NCBI GenBank assembly: GCA_963402885.1
Contig: OY727097.1
Coordinates: forward strand, 12,896,001 to 12,960,000
Length of the DNA stretch: 64,000 bases
Direction of reading: 5' to 3'
From: Antedon bifida
Lineage: Eukaryota; Echinodermata; Crinoidea; Comatulida; Antedonidae
Shown: positions 12,749-23,178 of the stretch, one piece after another
How the letters are laid out: every line of letters starts with the position of its first letter
Position numbering within the stretch: the stretch's first letter is position 1
Program-made: the position numbers and the translations under genes
The notes under the pieces: model-generated
Seen by the model: the letters and a program-made list of their open reading frames with translations, nothing else
The model's database searches: none
Told to the model about the DNA's origin: nothing

Positions 12749-12970
12749 CTGCAACAGAATATTGAATGATAAACAAAAACAGTTCCATTATTGCCGTGAT
12801 GTTGTTTTAAAAAGATTTTGTAATTTTTTTAAAGAATTTTAGGAATTCACTTAATTTTAATATCAAAACCTCGTGCTATGTGCCAATAAAGCATACGTGT
12901 TGAGACCGTCAAAATGGAGAGGTTTTGATAGTATAGCGATACAACGTAAATAACTGGTCAATATACTTAC

Positions 12971-15384
12971 AGATGAGTTAATGATAAACCATTAAACATA
13001 TCTGGGTCTATATCTTCTAAAAGATTATTTTCCATATGTCTGTAATAATTCAATGCAAAAAAACCCTTTTGTAATCAATTTTTAATGAACTATTGTATAA
13101 AACTGTATAATACGGATGTTATGATCCAAGAATAGGACTTTGTTGTATACGAATAGATTAAATGTATGTACACAGTACGCCGCTGTTTTGGTGGTGTATA
13201 ATTATAATAACGAATAAAATATTTGTTAACGTGATACAATCTCGGAACCTTTGCTTCAGATTTATAGACAGAAATACAGAGCTAACCAGTCACGTTGTTG
13301 ACTTTTGTATAATACAATATTCCTTGATTACATGTATCATAAAACAATAATCTTATTAATCATTAAAAAGGCAATTTTAAACGGAATTGATATAATAAGA
13401 TAAGAAAACATAATAACATTCTAAAAAACATTCTGTTTTTTTCTTTCTTTAAGCGAATGTGCTATGTCGTAAGTTTAACAATTGTTCTGACGAGTTAAAA
13501 AGCAGTCTGTTTCGTTCATATTGCTCCACCATGTATTGCAGTAATCGTTGGGCCAAGGCCAATATCAGTATGTTATAATAATGCATTAAGAAAATTACTA
13601 AGTTTACCATGGCACGGTAGTGCCAGTGAGATGTTTGTCACAAGGAACGTGCCCTCTTTTATGAATACTACAGGAAAACATGCTATGGTTTCATGTGTAG
13701 AATGGAACAGAGTAGTAACAAATTGGTCAATACTGTTGTTCAGTCATGTTAAAAAGGCCCAGGGCTACATATTATACACAGATGATGATACTGAGAGCAT
13801 TGTGTTTGTATTTTATTGTACACAGATGAAGATACCGAGAGCATTGTGTTTGTATTTTATTGTACACAGATGATGATACTGAGAGCATTGTGTTTGTATT
13901 TTATTGTACACAGATGATGATACTGAGAGCTTTGCGTTTGTATTTTATTGTACACAGATGATGATACTGAGAGCATTGTGTTTGTATTTTATTGTACACA
14001 GATGATGATACTGAGAGCATTGTGTTTGTATTTTATTGTACACAGATGATGATACTGAGAGCATTGTGTTTGTATTTTATTGTACACAGATGAAGATACC
14101 GAGAGCATTGTGTTTGAATTTTACTGATGCTTTTGTTTTCTCTTGTATATTATGTATTTTATATGGTGATAAATGCTGAAATAAAAGATTATTGATTTTA
14201 AATCTTAATTATATTTACATATATTACATGATGTTAGTGTGCTTACTTACATGACAACAACCGATGGCGCATTTTTAAGAACATTTGGTCCAATTGTTAC
14301 TAGTCCATTGTTGTCAATAAATCTATTTAAAAAGTCAACTTCATTGTCAATTATAATAATTATTTGCACTTTATTGTTCCATACACAAATCACCGATTGC
14401 ATAATTTATAATAAAGGAACAGCAAAGCTATACATGTCATTTAAGCCTCTATTACATACAATAAATGTTTTTTTTATAATAGGCCTACATTAATTAATAA
14501 TACATAAATCTTACAATGATTTTAGCTTATTAAGTCCATTAAAGCATCCAGCCTTTAGATATTTGATTTTGTTTCCAGATAGAACCCTTAAAGATATAAA
14601 GTGACAATTAGACCATCTCTTCCAAAGTTAAACACTGACTGACTGTATTAATTTTGTCAAAAAGCAGAAAGTGGTTATTCATTAACAACGTATTGAACAT
14701 ATAACATACATAGACTGTAAATTGGATGGGTAAGAACCTGACTGCAATGATGGGGTTGGTAAGCAAAATACATACAAGTTTGTTTCAGCACTTTGTTTAC
14801 TAAAATCCCATCCCAATTATGCTGATAGTTTTTAGTCGCGTGGACGCGACTCTATAGTTCACTATGTCGGTCGGTCGGTCTGTCTGTCGGTCCGGTATCA
14901 CTATGCGTTTTAGCACGCGACTTATGACTGTTGGCCTTGTTTTAAATACTCACATAGTTCCTAGATTAATTTGGTACGAAAAAGAGGACGTTGCTATTGA
15001 CTCAATTCTATTCCACGATATATTACTGTAACATAAAAATAATATCAACACATTAGAATAGTTCAAGCAATGTATAATTGTTTGTGTTAGTAATACTTAA
15101 TTTAGGCCTATTAATATAGGATAAGTATTCTTCTTATCCATCCAGGTAATTTGAAATAATTTTATTATTTTCACAATTTATACTATTGCTTAATATTGCT
15201 TGGTATCTTGATTTTAGCTTTGGAATGGTCCTTATAATCTAAGAATCATTATTAAACTTGTTAAATTTTATTACATACAGTGAAATTAACATTTGGAAGC
15301 GTGTAAAATCCATTTGCAATACGTCATCAATTGTTAATAACGATGATGACCCGAGCATGATAAGATTCCATATGTGAAAGAGAG
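12971..15384 (-). CDS. Leucine-rich-repeat exons of the LGR receptor
   Basis: Five exons in transcript order. 15384-15279 is 106 bp, frame-broken, and reads NLIMLGSSSLLTIDD... only in a shifted frame. 15025-14954 is 72 bp (NISWNRIESIATSSF). 14586-14515 is 72 bp (VLSGNKIKYLKAGCFNGL). 14322-14251 is 72 bp (FIDNNGLVTIGPNVL). 13039-12971 is 69 bp (HMENNLLEDIDPDMFNGL). The 72-bp phase 2-2 exon, one 24-residue repeat each, is the classic LGR gene structure. The last joins the 7TM exon in phase. LRRs form the ligand-binding solenoid outside the cell. The first exon should be a multiple of three; deleting one A near 15371 would restore SLSHWNLI, so a one-base insertion is the simplest reading. Confidence 0.82.
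13779..14118 (+). repeat. 44-bp minisatellite, about 7.5 copies
   Basis: Tandem copies of a unit starting CACAGATGATGATACTGAGA and ending TTTTATTGTA, with few substitutions (GATGAAGATACCGAG in the third and last copies). It lies in the LGR intron between the fourth and fifth LRR exons. Confidence 0.9.
14834..14939 (+). mobile_element. Short Helentron-like element (AGTCGCG family)
   Basis: The 5' hairpin AGTCGCGTGGACGCGACT (14834-14851) is followed by CTATAGTTCACTATGTCGGT and GGTC repeats, then GCACGCGACT (14913-14922) and GGCCTTGT. It has the same ends as the 2415-3176 element with nearly all the interior lost. It sits about 15 bp past the donor of an LRR exon in the LGR gene. Confidence 0.6.
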
Positions 15385-15769
15385 CTACAAAAAGACAAAA
15401 ATAACACGTTAAATAACAATCGTTTTTAAATGTTGTATTATACTGATATAATCAACATTGGACATCGAATTGCACGAAATACTACCACCCATGCGTAACA
15501 TAATTTTAACAATAGTAATGCGAGTGCGTAATTGTAGGTCTACACAATTCGATGTTAAATATTGGTTATATCTGTATAATACAAAATTTATTCCTCAGCT
15601 GCTACAATGAAATAATTATAGACCAGTGAACCCATGCATATTGGTGAAACCCTGATTCAAAATGATAAAATAGGCCTACTGTATTTTATTCGAATTATAA
15701 TGCTGCTGTATTGCTGTTCTGAGAACAATGCATAGTTATAGTAGGTATGAGATAATAACGTATATTTAC

Positions 15770-15878
15770 ATGTATCTTGTTGATTCTGAGAGCATTTGAG
15801 CTTTTGAAACATTCCATCCTGTACGTTGGCACTTGACAGTTAAGCCGACACATACGCACCCTGTTGGACATTCAAAGC
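15770..15878 (-). CDS. LRR N-terminal cap exon of the LGR receptor
   Basis: A 109-bp exon (phase 1 in, phase 2 out) with acceptor TTTCTATAG and donor GTAAAT. It reads FECPTGCVCVGLTVKCQRTG, a four-cysteine LRRNT (C--C-C----C) as found directly after the LDLa module in relaxin receptors. Undamaged. Confidence 0.82.
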
Positions 15879-16075
15879 CTATAGAAAAAGTCACAAAATG
15901 CTAAAATCCGTTATGTGTAATGTACATGTTGAAATGCGACAGTAGGCTAATCAAAAGTATGTTAAAACTTATTTCAACATTAAACAAAGAAAATAATTAG
16001 CACAATTAATAATATGATAAACAAAGAAAACAATGTTTGTAACGCGAAGAATTTAATTAATTTAAAAACACATAC

Positions 16076-16192
16076 TGCAGTACAATTCATCATCGGCATG
16101 TGGACACTCGGCAACACCATTGCACTTCTGAGATGGTGAAATGCATACGTTAGAACTATGACACCTGAACATACCGGGGCATTCATAGGATT
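16076..16192 (-). CDS. LDLa module 4 exon of the LGR receptor
   Basis: A 117-bp phase 1-1 exon with acceptor TGTTGTAG and donor GTATGTG. It encodes an intact six-cysteine LDL-receptor class A module: YECPGMFRCHSSNVCISPSQ, then KCNGVAECPHADDELYC. The acidic ADDELYC end matches the calcium-binding part of the family, although the usual SDE is changed. Confidence 0.85.
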
Positions 16193-16384
16193 CTACAACA
16201 CAAAATGAACATACTACTACTTTTTAATAATAGACTGTTGGGAAAAATGTAATTTCACTCTTTTGTGGGAAAACATAAATGGAATTAAAATACAAACATA
16301 CAACATAATCAATTACAAAACGTAACTCGTTTTAGAATAATTCCATTCTGTTGTTGCTGTTTGCAGTAATTGCTAGCGTGATGC

Positions 16385-16501
16385 CACAATTAGTTTCATC
16401 CTCTCCGTTTGGGCAATCCCAAATCGTGTTACATTGCAAATGCTTAGCTATGCAATTTGATCCAGGACATTTGACAGTTTCACGTGGACATTAGATTTGT
16501 G
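16385..16501 (-). pseudogene. LDLa module 3 exon with in-frame TAA and GC donor
   Basis: The acceptor is TTACTTCAG. In the phase shared by all LDLa exons here (two bases, then codons) the exon reads QI, TAA at 16491-16493, then CPRETVKCPGSNCIAKHLQC and NGEDETNC: a complete six-cysteine module straight after the stop. The length to TGTG|GCATCA is 117 bp, identical to module 4, so the donor is GC instead of GT. Both features suggest inactivation. Confidence 0.75.
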
Positions 16502-16693
16502 CTGAAGTAAAACATATCATTTAATTGCTTAATCATGCTATTTCAATTAAGTTTGTTTGTTTGGGTTTCTCAATTGTATTGTGATTTACTTTGGCTTTTA
16601 TTTAATCGTTTTGCATTCCATAGGCCTACTCGTAAATTATTGATCATTTCTTTTAGTGTTCAGGCTTGTAAACAATACACAAATTAGGCCTAC

Positions 16694-16840
16694 AACAATT
16701 GTCCAGATGTGTTGCATCCCTACATCCCATTGGTAGTAATTGTGAGTCAATATCATGCACACACATCAAATCCTTTGAAACACATTCTCCGTTTTTACAG
16801 CGCATCTGATCATCCTCGCACTGGTTCTGGTTCCAGTATA
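16694..16840 (-). CDS. LDLa module 2 exon of the LGR receptor
   Basis: A 147-bp phase 1-1 exon with acceptor CAATTTTAG and donor GTAGGCC. It encodes QCEDDQMRCKNGECVSKDLM, a longer fourth-to-fifth cysteine loop, and GCRDATHLDNC. Six cysteines, intact. The long loop (VHDIDSQLLPMG) and the DATHLDNC ending are unusual for LDLa and may weaken calcium binding. Confidence 0.82.
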
Positions 16841-17046
16841 CTAAAATTGATTGAATTAAGATAATTATTGTTAAAACAATTTTAATACATTTATTTACAG
16901 TATTAAATACATAATGTAATTAAAAGAAAATACACATTTTTTTAAAATAAATCGTAACAATATAAACTTTGATTATATCGCCGTATTGTCTCGCAACGAT
17001 TAACAATCGCAAGTGGAACGTCCTTTAACCTATGTTTATAACTTAC

Positions 17047-17160
17047 ATCAATCCTTCTCATCTTCAGTGATACTTCCAGGGCAATCATTGGTACCATCAC
17101 ACTTTAACCGAAGAAGAATACAGGTTCCATCGTAACACTGAAACCCAAATTCGCATCTAG
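17047..17160 (-). pseudogene. LDLa module 1 exon with TGA at the sixth cysteine
   Basis: The acceptor TTTTTATAG gives RCEFGFQCYDGTCILLRLKC, then DGTNDCPGSITEDEKD, then TGA-T and donor GTAAGT. Five cysteines are present. The codon where the sixth Cys (TGT or TGC) belongs is TGA, one base before the exon end in the expected phase 1. A single base change explains it. Confidence 0.78.
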
Positions 17161-17295
17161 CTATAAAAATGATAGTTGGCAAAAAAATCAAAAAATAATC
17201 AAAATAATGTATATGCAGTATAAACACAAGCCACGAACTATTATAATATCTACTGTATATCAGAATACACATATTCCTGTAATGCTTTTGTTTTT

Positions 17296-17519
17296 TCAAA
17301 TGGATATCACTCTGTTCCAATTGGATAGCACCATGTTTCAAATGGATAGCACTCTGTTTCAAATGTATAGCACCCTGTTTCAAATGGATATCACCCTGTT
17401 TTATATGGATTTCACTCTGTTTCAAATGGATAGCACTCTGTTTTAATTGGATAGCACCCTGTTTCAAATGGATAGCACTCTGTTTCAAATGGATAGCACT
17501 CTGTTTCAAATGGATAGTA
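17296..17519 (+). repeat. 21-bp minisatellite, about 10.5 copies
   Basis: The unit is ATGGATAGCACTCTGTTTCAA with variants (ATATCACC, ATTTCACT, TTGGATAG). Because 21 is a multiple of three the array is open in frames on both strands: LKQSAIH repeated on minus, MDSTLFQ on plus. These frames are by-products of the repeat, not genes. It lies 136 bp upstream of the first LDLa exon. Confidence 0.9.
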
Positions 17520-17939
17520 CATCCTTTAATAATTAAATAATTAGCAATTCATCCAATTAAATTGAAAAACATTTTTTTTTTGTTAAGCTTTTTTATTGGA
17601 CATTTGAATCTTTACAGAAAATAAGTCTTGTAAGATGCTAAATGTATGCCAATTATGATTATGTCCCCTGTCAGAAATGATGTACAGTATGGACACTTGA
17701 CAGCATTTGGTGATCATAAGAACGTAAAGGTAAAAAGATACTCAATATAGAATTGATTTGTAAACGAAATGTATTATATATTTGGTTACTCCTGTAATGA
17801 TGTAAACACTTTACAACAATTGTTACTACTAATCATGTATAACGTAAGATGCAAATAATATATTTGTTAAAGTACATTATACTGTACATGAAACTTATAA
17901 TATACATTATATATGTTATATAAATATTAGAACGTTATA

Positions 17940-18266
17940 TCTACGAATCTCTAAGTGATATTGCTAGGATTTCTACAGTCAAAATGAAAAGAAGGACTGA
18001 CAGGGGGCATCCCTGTCTAATAACATTTTTCATTTCAAAAGCTTCTGAGATCCAGCCGTTGTTCATTACATAATTAATATTCAATTAATAAAATCTTTAC
18101 CTAAGTTGAAGGCTTCAAGGGTCTTAATCGTAACATTTCTATAAATTGAATCAAAAGCTTTACAGAAGTCTAATGAAATCAGAGCACCATAACTATTTTC
18201 ATTTTCTACATAATACATAATAGTCAGGCAGCATTTGTAATTTACTTTATGCGATTTGGCCAAGTT
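17940..18266 (-). mobile_element. LINE reverse-transcriptase relic
   Basis: The minus strand reads NSYGALISLDFCKAFDSIYR around 18150-18220, the RT motif with the F-D/K-AFD pattern. After an internal deletion near 18060-18085 it reads NNGWISEAFEMKNVIRQGCP and LSVLLFILTVEILAISL, the RQGCPLSxLLF motif. Stops and the deletion make it dead. It is a non-LTR retrotransposon fragment; the clade is not assigned. Confidence 0.85.
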
Positions 18267-18289
18267 TGATTTTTCACTTTAATGTGGTC

Positions 18290-18980
18290 AATAGCATCAT
18301 AAGAAACAAATTTCAACTTAGTGTCCAACTTTTAGATGCCTTTTTCACCGTGTGGGGGCGCTTTTTCAAAATGGCCGCCTATATATCATATATCTCGACA
18401 ACCGCTTACTCTAGAAACTCAATTATGGTCTCAAATTGTTCGTAATACACATATTTATTATCTTAATGACAAGTTTCATTAAATAATTACCACTAAGCCA
18501 TAAGTACCACTTTTGACCTTTTAACCTTGACCTTGATCATATCTCGTCTTATGATTTTCATTTTGGTCTCAAAGTGTTCATAATGTGCATTTTTATATTT
18601 GTCTTAATAGAACATTTTCTTCTAAAATGACTAGAAAATATATTTCTGACGCATAACATATATATTTACATTGCGGTTGTTTGCCGTTAAAGACTTTATT
18701 TTGTTACACATTTGAACAAATTTGAACATATAATCCAAATTGTTAAATTGTAAACTGTTTGAATATTTTAAATAATCAATCAATTGGATCGGATTTTGTT
18801 TATTTTAGGACCACGTGTGTCAAGGGATCAGTAGGTAATTAGCAAAAAAAAAAATTATAATGCAAATTAATAAAGATTAAATTAAATATATTCATAAAGC
18901 ATCAAAGTATATTGTGGGGAATAGTATATAAAATTACATCGGGAGAACTGGCTGGTGATAAGACCTTTTGTTTTAAATCC
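18290..18980. other. No gene; two diverged copies of a short phrase
   Basis: The segments at about 18391-18475 and 18539-18600 both read ATATCTCG...ATTNTGGTCTCAAANTGTTC followed by an A/T-rich tail, so an old repeat is likely. Nothing else recognised. Confidence 0.3.
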
Positions 18981-18987
18981 AGTAATA

Positions 18988-19110
18988 ACCCCGATAGCCG
19001 AGTTGTTGAGTAATCTCTCTGTGGACTATCAGTCCCGTTCGGACCCTGGGATATTTCTGCCAATGTTGCAAGTGCTTCTTTGGCAAACGCCCCACTGTTT
19101 CGCGGTTTCA
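18988..19110 (+). mobile_element. tRNA-derived SINE fragment
   Basis: It contains a plausible RNA polymerase III A box (TAGCCGAGTTG, about 18995) and, about 40 bp on, a B-box-like CCGTTCGGACCC (19034-19045). It is followed by a non-tRNA body with TTCTTTGGCAAACGCCCCAC. No proper cloverleaf. The A/B spacing and the extra body suggest a SINE, not a tRNA gene. Confidence 0.45.
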
Positions 19111-19119
19111 AAAGTTGTT

Positions 19120-19897
19120 TAAACTAAATAGTGTATTAATTATATCAAATAGGATGGTATTTATTGAAATAAACGCCCAACAGCTCCCCAATAAAACATC
19201 ACTTAGAATAATAATCGCCCATCCACATTACACATAATATAATGTATTGTATTTATAACACAATTATAATTGTAGCAGAATTCATCGACTACAATTTACC
19301 AATCAATTTTGTTACCACTTTTCATATCTATTAGAGGATTTTATTTGATTATAACTATTACCATATTAAAACTAAAACATTAATCGTATCCCTCGAATAA
19401 GCACCTACCTCAATGAAATCCGCCCCCATTCCCCAAAAGGCCAATCCCCCCCCCCCACCCCCCTTCCTAGAGGGGGAGGAAGCGAGCTCACCCTCTAGTG
19501 TTAACAATTTTTTGTTATTTTTAATAAATGTGTACATGCTTTTAAAAATGTACACTTATTTAGAATAAAAACGTAATGATCTGTAGTTTCAAGACTTTTT
19601 GTTAATGCCACCAACTCGACTCTTTATTATTTTGTGTTTGTCGCCCTCTAATTGGAAAAGGTTGTCAAGTGAAAATTAATATGGATGCGCCCATGCAAGC
19701 ATGTTGAAATGTTGTCTAAACTAGCCTAGTTATTTGCAGTATAAAACAATCACATAGAAGCTATTAAACATTAATGAATACGCAATGTAGTTGTCTATCA
19801 GGGACATTCAACTGTACGGTAAATATCTGTACCCCTTTGATTGAGTTTACATGTTACAGTTTTATTTGCTATGTTTGTGTTTATATTTATATTATTA
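19120..19897. other. No gene; includes an 11-base poly-C run
   Basis: A+T-rich sequence with a homopolymeric C tract at about 19447-19464 (CCCCCCCCCCACCCCCC). Nothing coding recognised. Confidence 0.4.
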
Positions 19898-19960
19898 GGT
19901 GATCATTTAGAATAAAATGATCACCTATTGTTATTGTATAAAATCTTTATTATTATTTTT

Positions 19961-22900
19961 GGTTTTCCGCAACGAAGTTGCAGGAAAACCTCTTGTGATT
20001 GTACGAAATCATCATCATCAACATCAACTTTTTATTAGTTATCCGCTTAGTAGCGGATAACTCCTTGTTATTGTAGTGGATCATTATTTTTTTTCTGTAT
20101 TATTCTTATTTCTTTCCCGTTTTTTTGTGGCTCACGTATCTCTAAAATGTGTAAACATAATATTTCATAACTTTGACAACATGTGGGCATTTACGTGAAG
20201 TTGTGCACCTCCTATTTTGAATGACGTCAGAGTTGCGCAACGTGACTTACGCGCGATTTTATGATTTTTAATGATTGATCATAGCTTAAAAACCAAGCGT
20301 AATTTTTTTTTTACCCTTTATGAAAATTTAAGTCATATCAAGGGCAAACTTTTAGTTAACTAAAAATGGCGTGTTTTACAAGAAGTTACGCGTGCACGCG
20401 CATTTAAAATTTTAAAATGCGCGAAATTAATTTCTAATCAACTTTTTACGCCATTCATGACATTTTGCGCATGTCAAAATTTCCCCCGCGCGCGAGCAAT
20501 TTTACGCGTGCAGTGCGCACGCAGCATGAAAATCATGTTTTTTTCTATTAAATTGTGATTTTCCAGCCTTTCCTAGTCATTTTTAAAAAGATTGACATCA
20601 TTTCAAATTAAAATGACGTCATACGTACACGTTGATTTAGACCATTTGCATGCGTTTTAGTTGCAAAAGTTACAAAATATTGTCAAAATTATGCCTATTT
20701 TGAATCTATTATAGCTCCTCAGGATCAACCGTTACCCCCGAGTTTTTTAACTTAATATGTAAGCAGATATGTTGTAGATATGAATTCATGCAGAATTTTT
20801 TCCTTACGGATGTTGTGACGTCATCGTATGGCCACACAAATTTAAAAAATAGGATTTTTGTCTCTTTCGTTATTGCTCATCACATTCAATGGAGCGCATC
20901 ACGCTTATCCGTCTTCCATTTTCTCCGAGATTTTAATATTATCTAGGTCAATCAACTATCTTTCGCATGAGTTAAAAATATTTTAATTTTTATAACGTCA
21001 TCATGCCTAAAAATTTAAATTACGTGGGTCATTAATTTTATCTTTACAGTAAATTTTAATCTGTTATAGCTCGTAAGAATAAAATGTGATAATCACGATT
21101 AAAACGTTTTCTGGAAGCTATTGGATTGTAGATACGAATTCATGTGAACATTTTGTCAATCAGATGTAGTGACATCATCATATGGCCAGTTGAATAAAAA
21201 AAGTCGTATTTTCATATTTTGCGTCATAGTTCATCACATTTAAAAGAGCGCGCATCTATATTTTACGTATCGAAATTTCTTCTACACGCTAATATGTTGT
21301 TGCTGAGATAATATCCTTCCGAAATTGGTATTCTAGTGTTTCATTTTGATACCGTCGCCATGTTAAAAAATGGAATAAATGGCGGGTCCCGTAATTTCAC
21401 CTATTCTACACTGTATGTAATATGTATACAGATTATACTGTTTATACTGTATATACTATATGACACAAAATTGACAGAATTCAGCACTAACAACATATCA
21501 TATTCTTCAGATCAGGTCATAATGCCATACTCTTTTTCTGGGTGCAAAATTCTAACGTATGACGTGCACGTGGCGTTTGTCGTGCGGATAACTAACTCGT
21601 CAAAGTGACGAGTTTCATGTCTAGTTTATCTTCTTTCTTTCTGTATGATTTTTGTGTATCGCTTTTCTCTGAAACTTGCAAACATAACATTTTGTGAACT
21701 ATGTTAACATTTTGACATTTATGTAACGTCGTCAAGCGAAGCTTTTCATGGTGTTTACAATTGCGCATCGTGACGTACGCGCGATTTAACGACTTTCTCG
21801 AATTTAACATAGGTCAAAAACCAAATAACATTTTATATTGAAACTTTGCACAAATTTAATTTATATCATGCGCTAACTTTCTGTCGAACCAAAATTGCGT
21901 GTTTTACACAAAGTTACGCGCGCACGCGCATTTAAAATTTCAAAATGCGCTAAATTATTTTCTAATCAAGTTTCTACGCGTTTCATGTCGTTTTAAGCAT
22001 GTAAAAAATTCCCACGCGTGCGCAAATTTTTACGTGTGCGGTGCGCACGTAGCATTAAAAACATATTTTTTTCGCGTGATTTATGTTTTGCCAGCCTTTT
22101 CTAGTAATTTTACCAACTTTTAAACAATTTCGACTTAAAGTAACGTCATACGAGCACGTGGAATTGGACAATTTGCGCGAGTTTTTGTTGAAAAAGTTAA
22201 GAAAATTGTCAAAATTATGCCTTTTTTTAAACAGTCGTAATTTCTAAACTGCACGGTCAACTTTTTGTGGATGACATTTTCTGGAAGTTAATGAGTTGTA
22301 GATATCGGATCATATATTAATATGGCTAACCGGACATTGTGACGTCATCGTATGGCCACGCTAATATAAAATTTAGGATTTTTGTATCTTTCGTCATAGC
22401 TCATCACATTTAATAGAGCGCATCTCCACTTATCCGTTTTCCATTTTCACCCAAATCTTGATATTGTCTAGGTCAATCAACTGTCTTTCGCATGAATTAT
22501 AAATATTTTAATTTTTTTGACGTCATCATTCCTAAAACTTTAAATTACGTGTGGCATTAATTTCATCTTTACAGTAAATTTTAATCTGTTATAGCTCGTA
22601 AGAATAAAATTTGATAATCACGATTAAAACGTTTTCTGGAAGCTATTGGATTTTAGATACGAAATCATGTGAAAATTTTGCCAATCGGATGTTGTGACGT
22701 CATCATATGGCCAGTTAAATGAAAAAAGTCGTATTTTCATCTTTTGCGTCATAATTCATTGCATTTAAAAGAGCGCGCATCAATATTTCACGTATTCAAA
22801 TTTCTTTTGCACGTTAATATGTTGTTGCTGAGATAATATCCTTCCGAAATTGCTATCTTTGTATTTCATTTTGATGCCGTCGCCATGTTAAAAATTGCAA

Positions 22901-23178
22901 TAAATAGCGGGTCCCGTAATTTCACCTATTCTACACTGTATGTGATATGGATACAGATTATACTGTGTATACTATATATGAATCAAAATAATAGAATTCA
23001 GCAATAAAAACATATCATATTCTTCAGTTCAGGTCATAATGCCAACGTGGACACTTCCTTTTGTCCTCAACCTATCCCCTTAATGTTCGGTACGGTAAGG
23101 TACGTCGTTACACGTTCATGTTGCACCACTTGCGCGGCGGAAAACCAAACTCGTCAAAGTGACGAGTTACATGTCTAG
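19961..23178 (+). mobile_element. Middle nested Helentron-like element (about 1.63 kb without insert)
   Basis: The 5' hairpin is GGTTTTCCGCAAC-GAA-GTTGC-A-GGAAAACC (19961-19990). The matching GCGGAAAACC sits at 23137-23146, immediately before the hairpin ACTCGTCAAAGTGACGAGT (23149-23167) and CTAG (23175-23178). It was inserted 63 bp inside the outer element, in a T-rich tract. The interior is homologous to the other two, sharing for example GACGTCATCATATGGCCAG and AATTTCACCTATTCTACAC. Confidence 0.78.
20037..21624 (+). mobile_element. Innermost Helentron-like element, 1588 bp
   Basis: The 5' hairpin is AGTTATCCGC-TTAGTA-GCGGATAACT (20037-20062). The matching GCGGATAACT at 21584-21593 precedes the hairpin ACTCGTCAAAGTGACGAGT (21595-21613) and CTAG (21621-21624), with T after. 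It was inserted 76 bp inside the middle element. Being uninterrupted, it shows the family's full structure. The interior appears to contain a two-fold internal repetition (GTGACGTCATCGTATGGCC near 20816, GTGACATCATCATATGGCC near 21168), many ACGCGCGC stretches and no long frame. Confidence 0.8.

Larger units (their letters stand above)
10125..17160 (-). pseudogene. Type C LGR (GRL101/relaxin-receptor-like) GPCR gene, probably inactivated
   Basis: The predicted product is a cell-surface G-protein-coupled receptor. In gene order it has four LDL-receptor class A modules, a Cys-rich LRR N-cap, five leucine-rich repeats, a seven-helix rhodopsin-like domain and a kinase-like tail. Exons, 5' to 3': 17160-17047, 16840-16694, 16501-16385, 16192-16076 (LDLa, all phase 1-1); 15878-15770 (LRRNT); 15384-15279, 15025-14954, 14586-14515, 14322-14251, 13039-12971 (LRR, phase 2-2); 12748-11733 (7TM); 11421-11222 and 10289-10125 (tail). 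LDLa plus LRR plus 7TM is the architecture of relaxin receptors and molluscan GRL101. Lesions: TGA in place of the last Cys codon of LDLa1, TAA just before the first Cys of LDLa3, a GC donor after LDLa3, and a 106-bp first LRR exon that breaks frame. No signal-peptide exon was found. It is either a decaying paralog or a null allele; the 7TM exon itself is intact. Confidence 0.8.

Noticed and set aside
16071..16192. Minus-strand frame starting MNAPVCSGVIVLTY over LDLa module 4
   Set aside because: Wrong frame of the LDLa exon; the correct frame follows the TGTTGTAG acceptor in phase 1 and gives six cysteines.
17207..17446. Plus-strand MDSTLFQ repeat protein
   Set aside because: Product of a 21-bp minisatellite read in an open frame.
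17048..17509. 153-residue minus-strand frame combining heptad repeats with an LDLa module
   Set aside because: The frame runs through a minisatellite and an intron; the LDLa exon has its own acceptor at 17161-17162.
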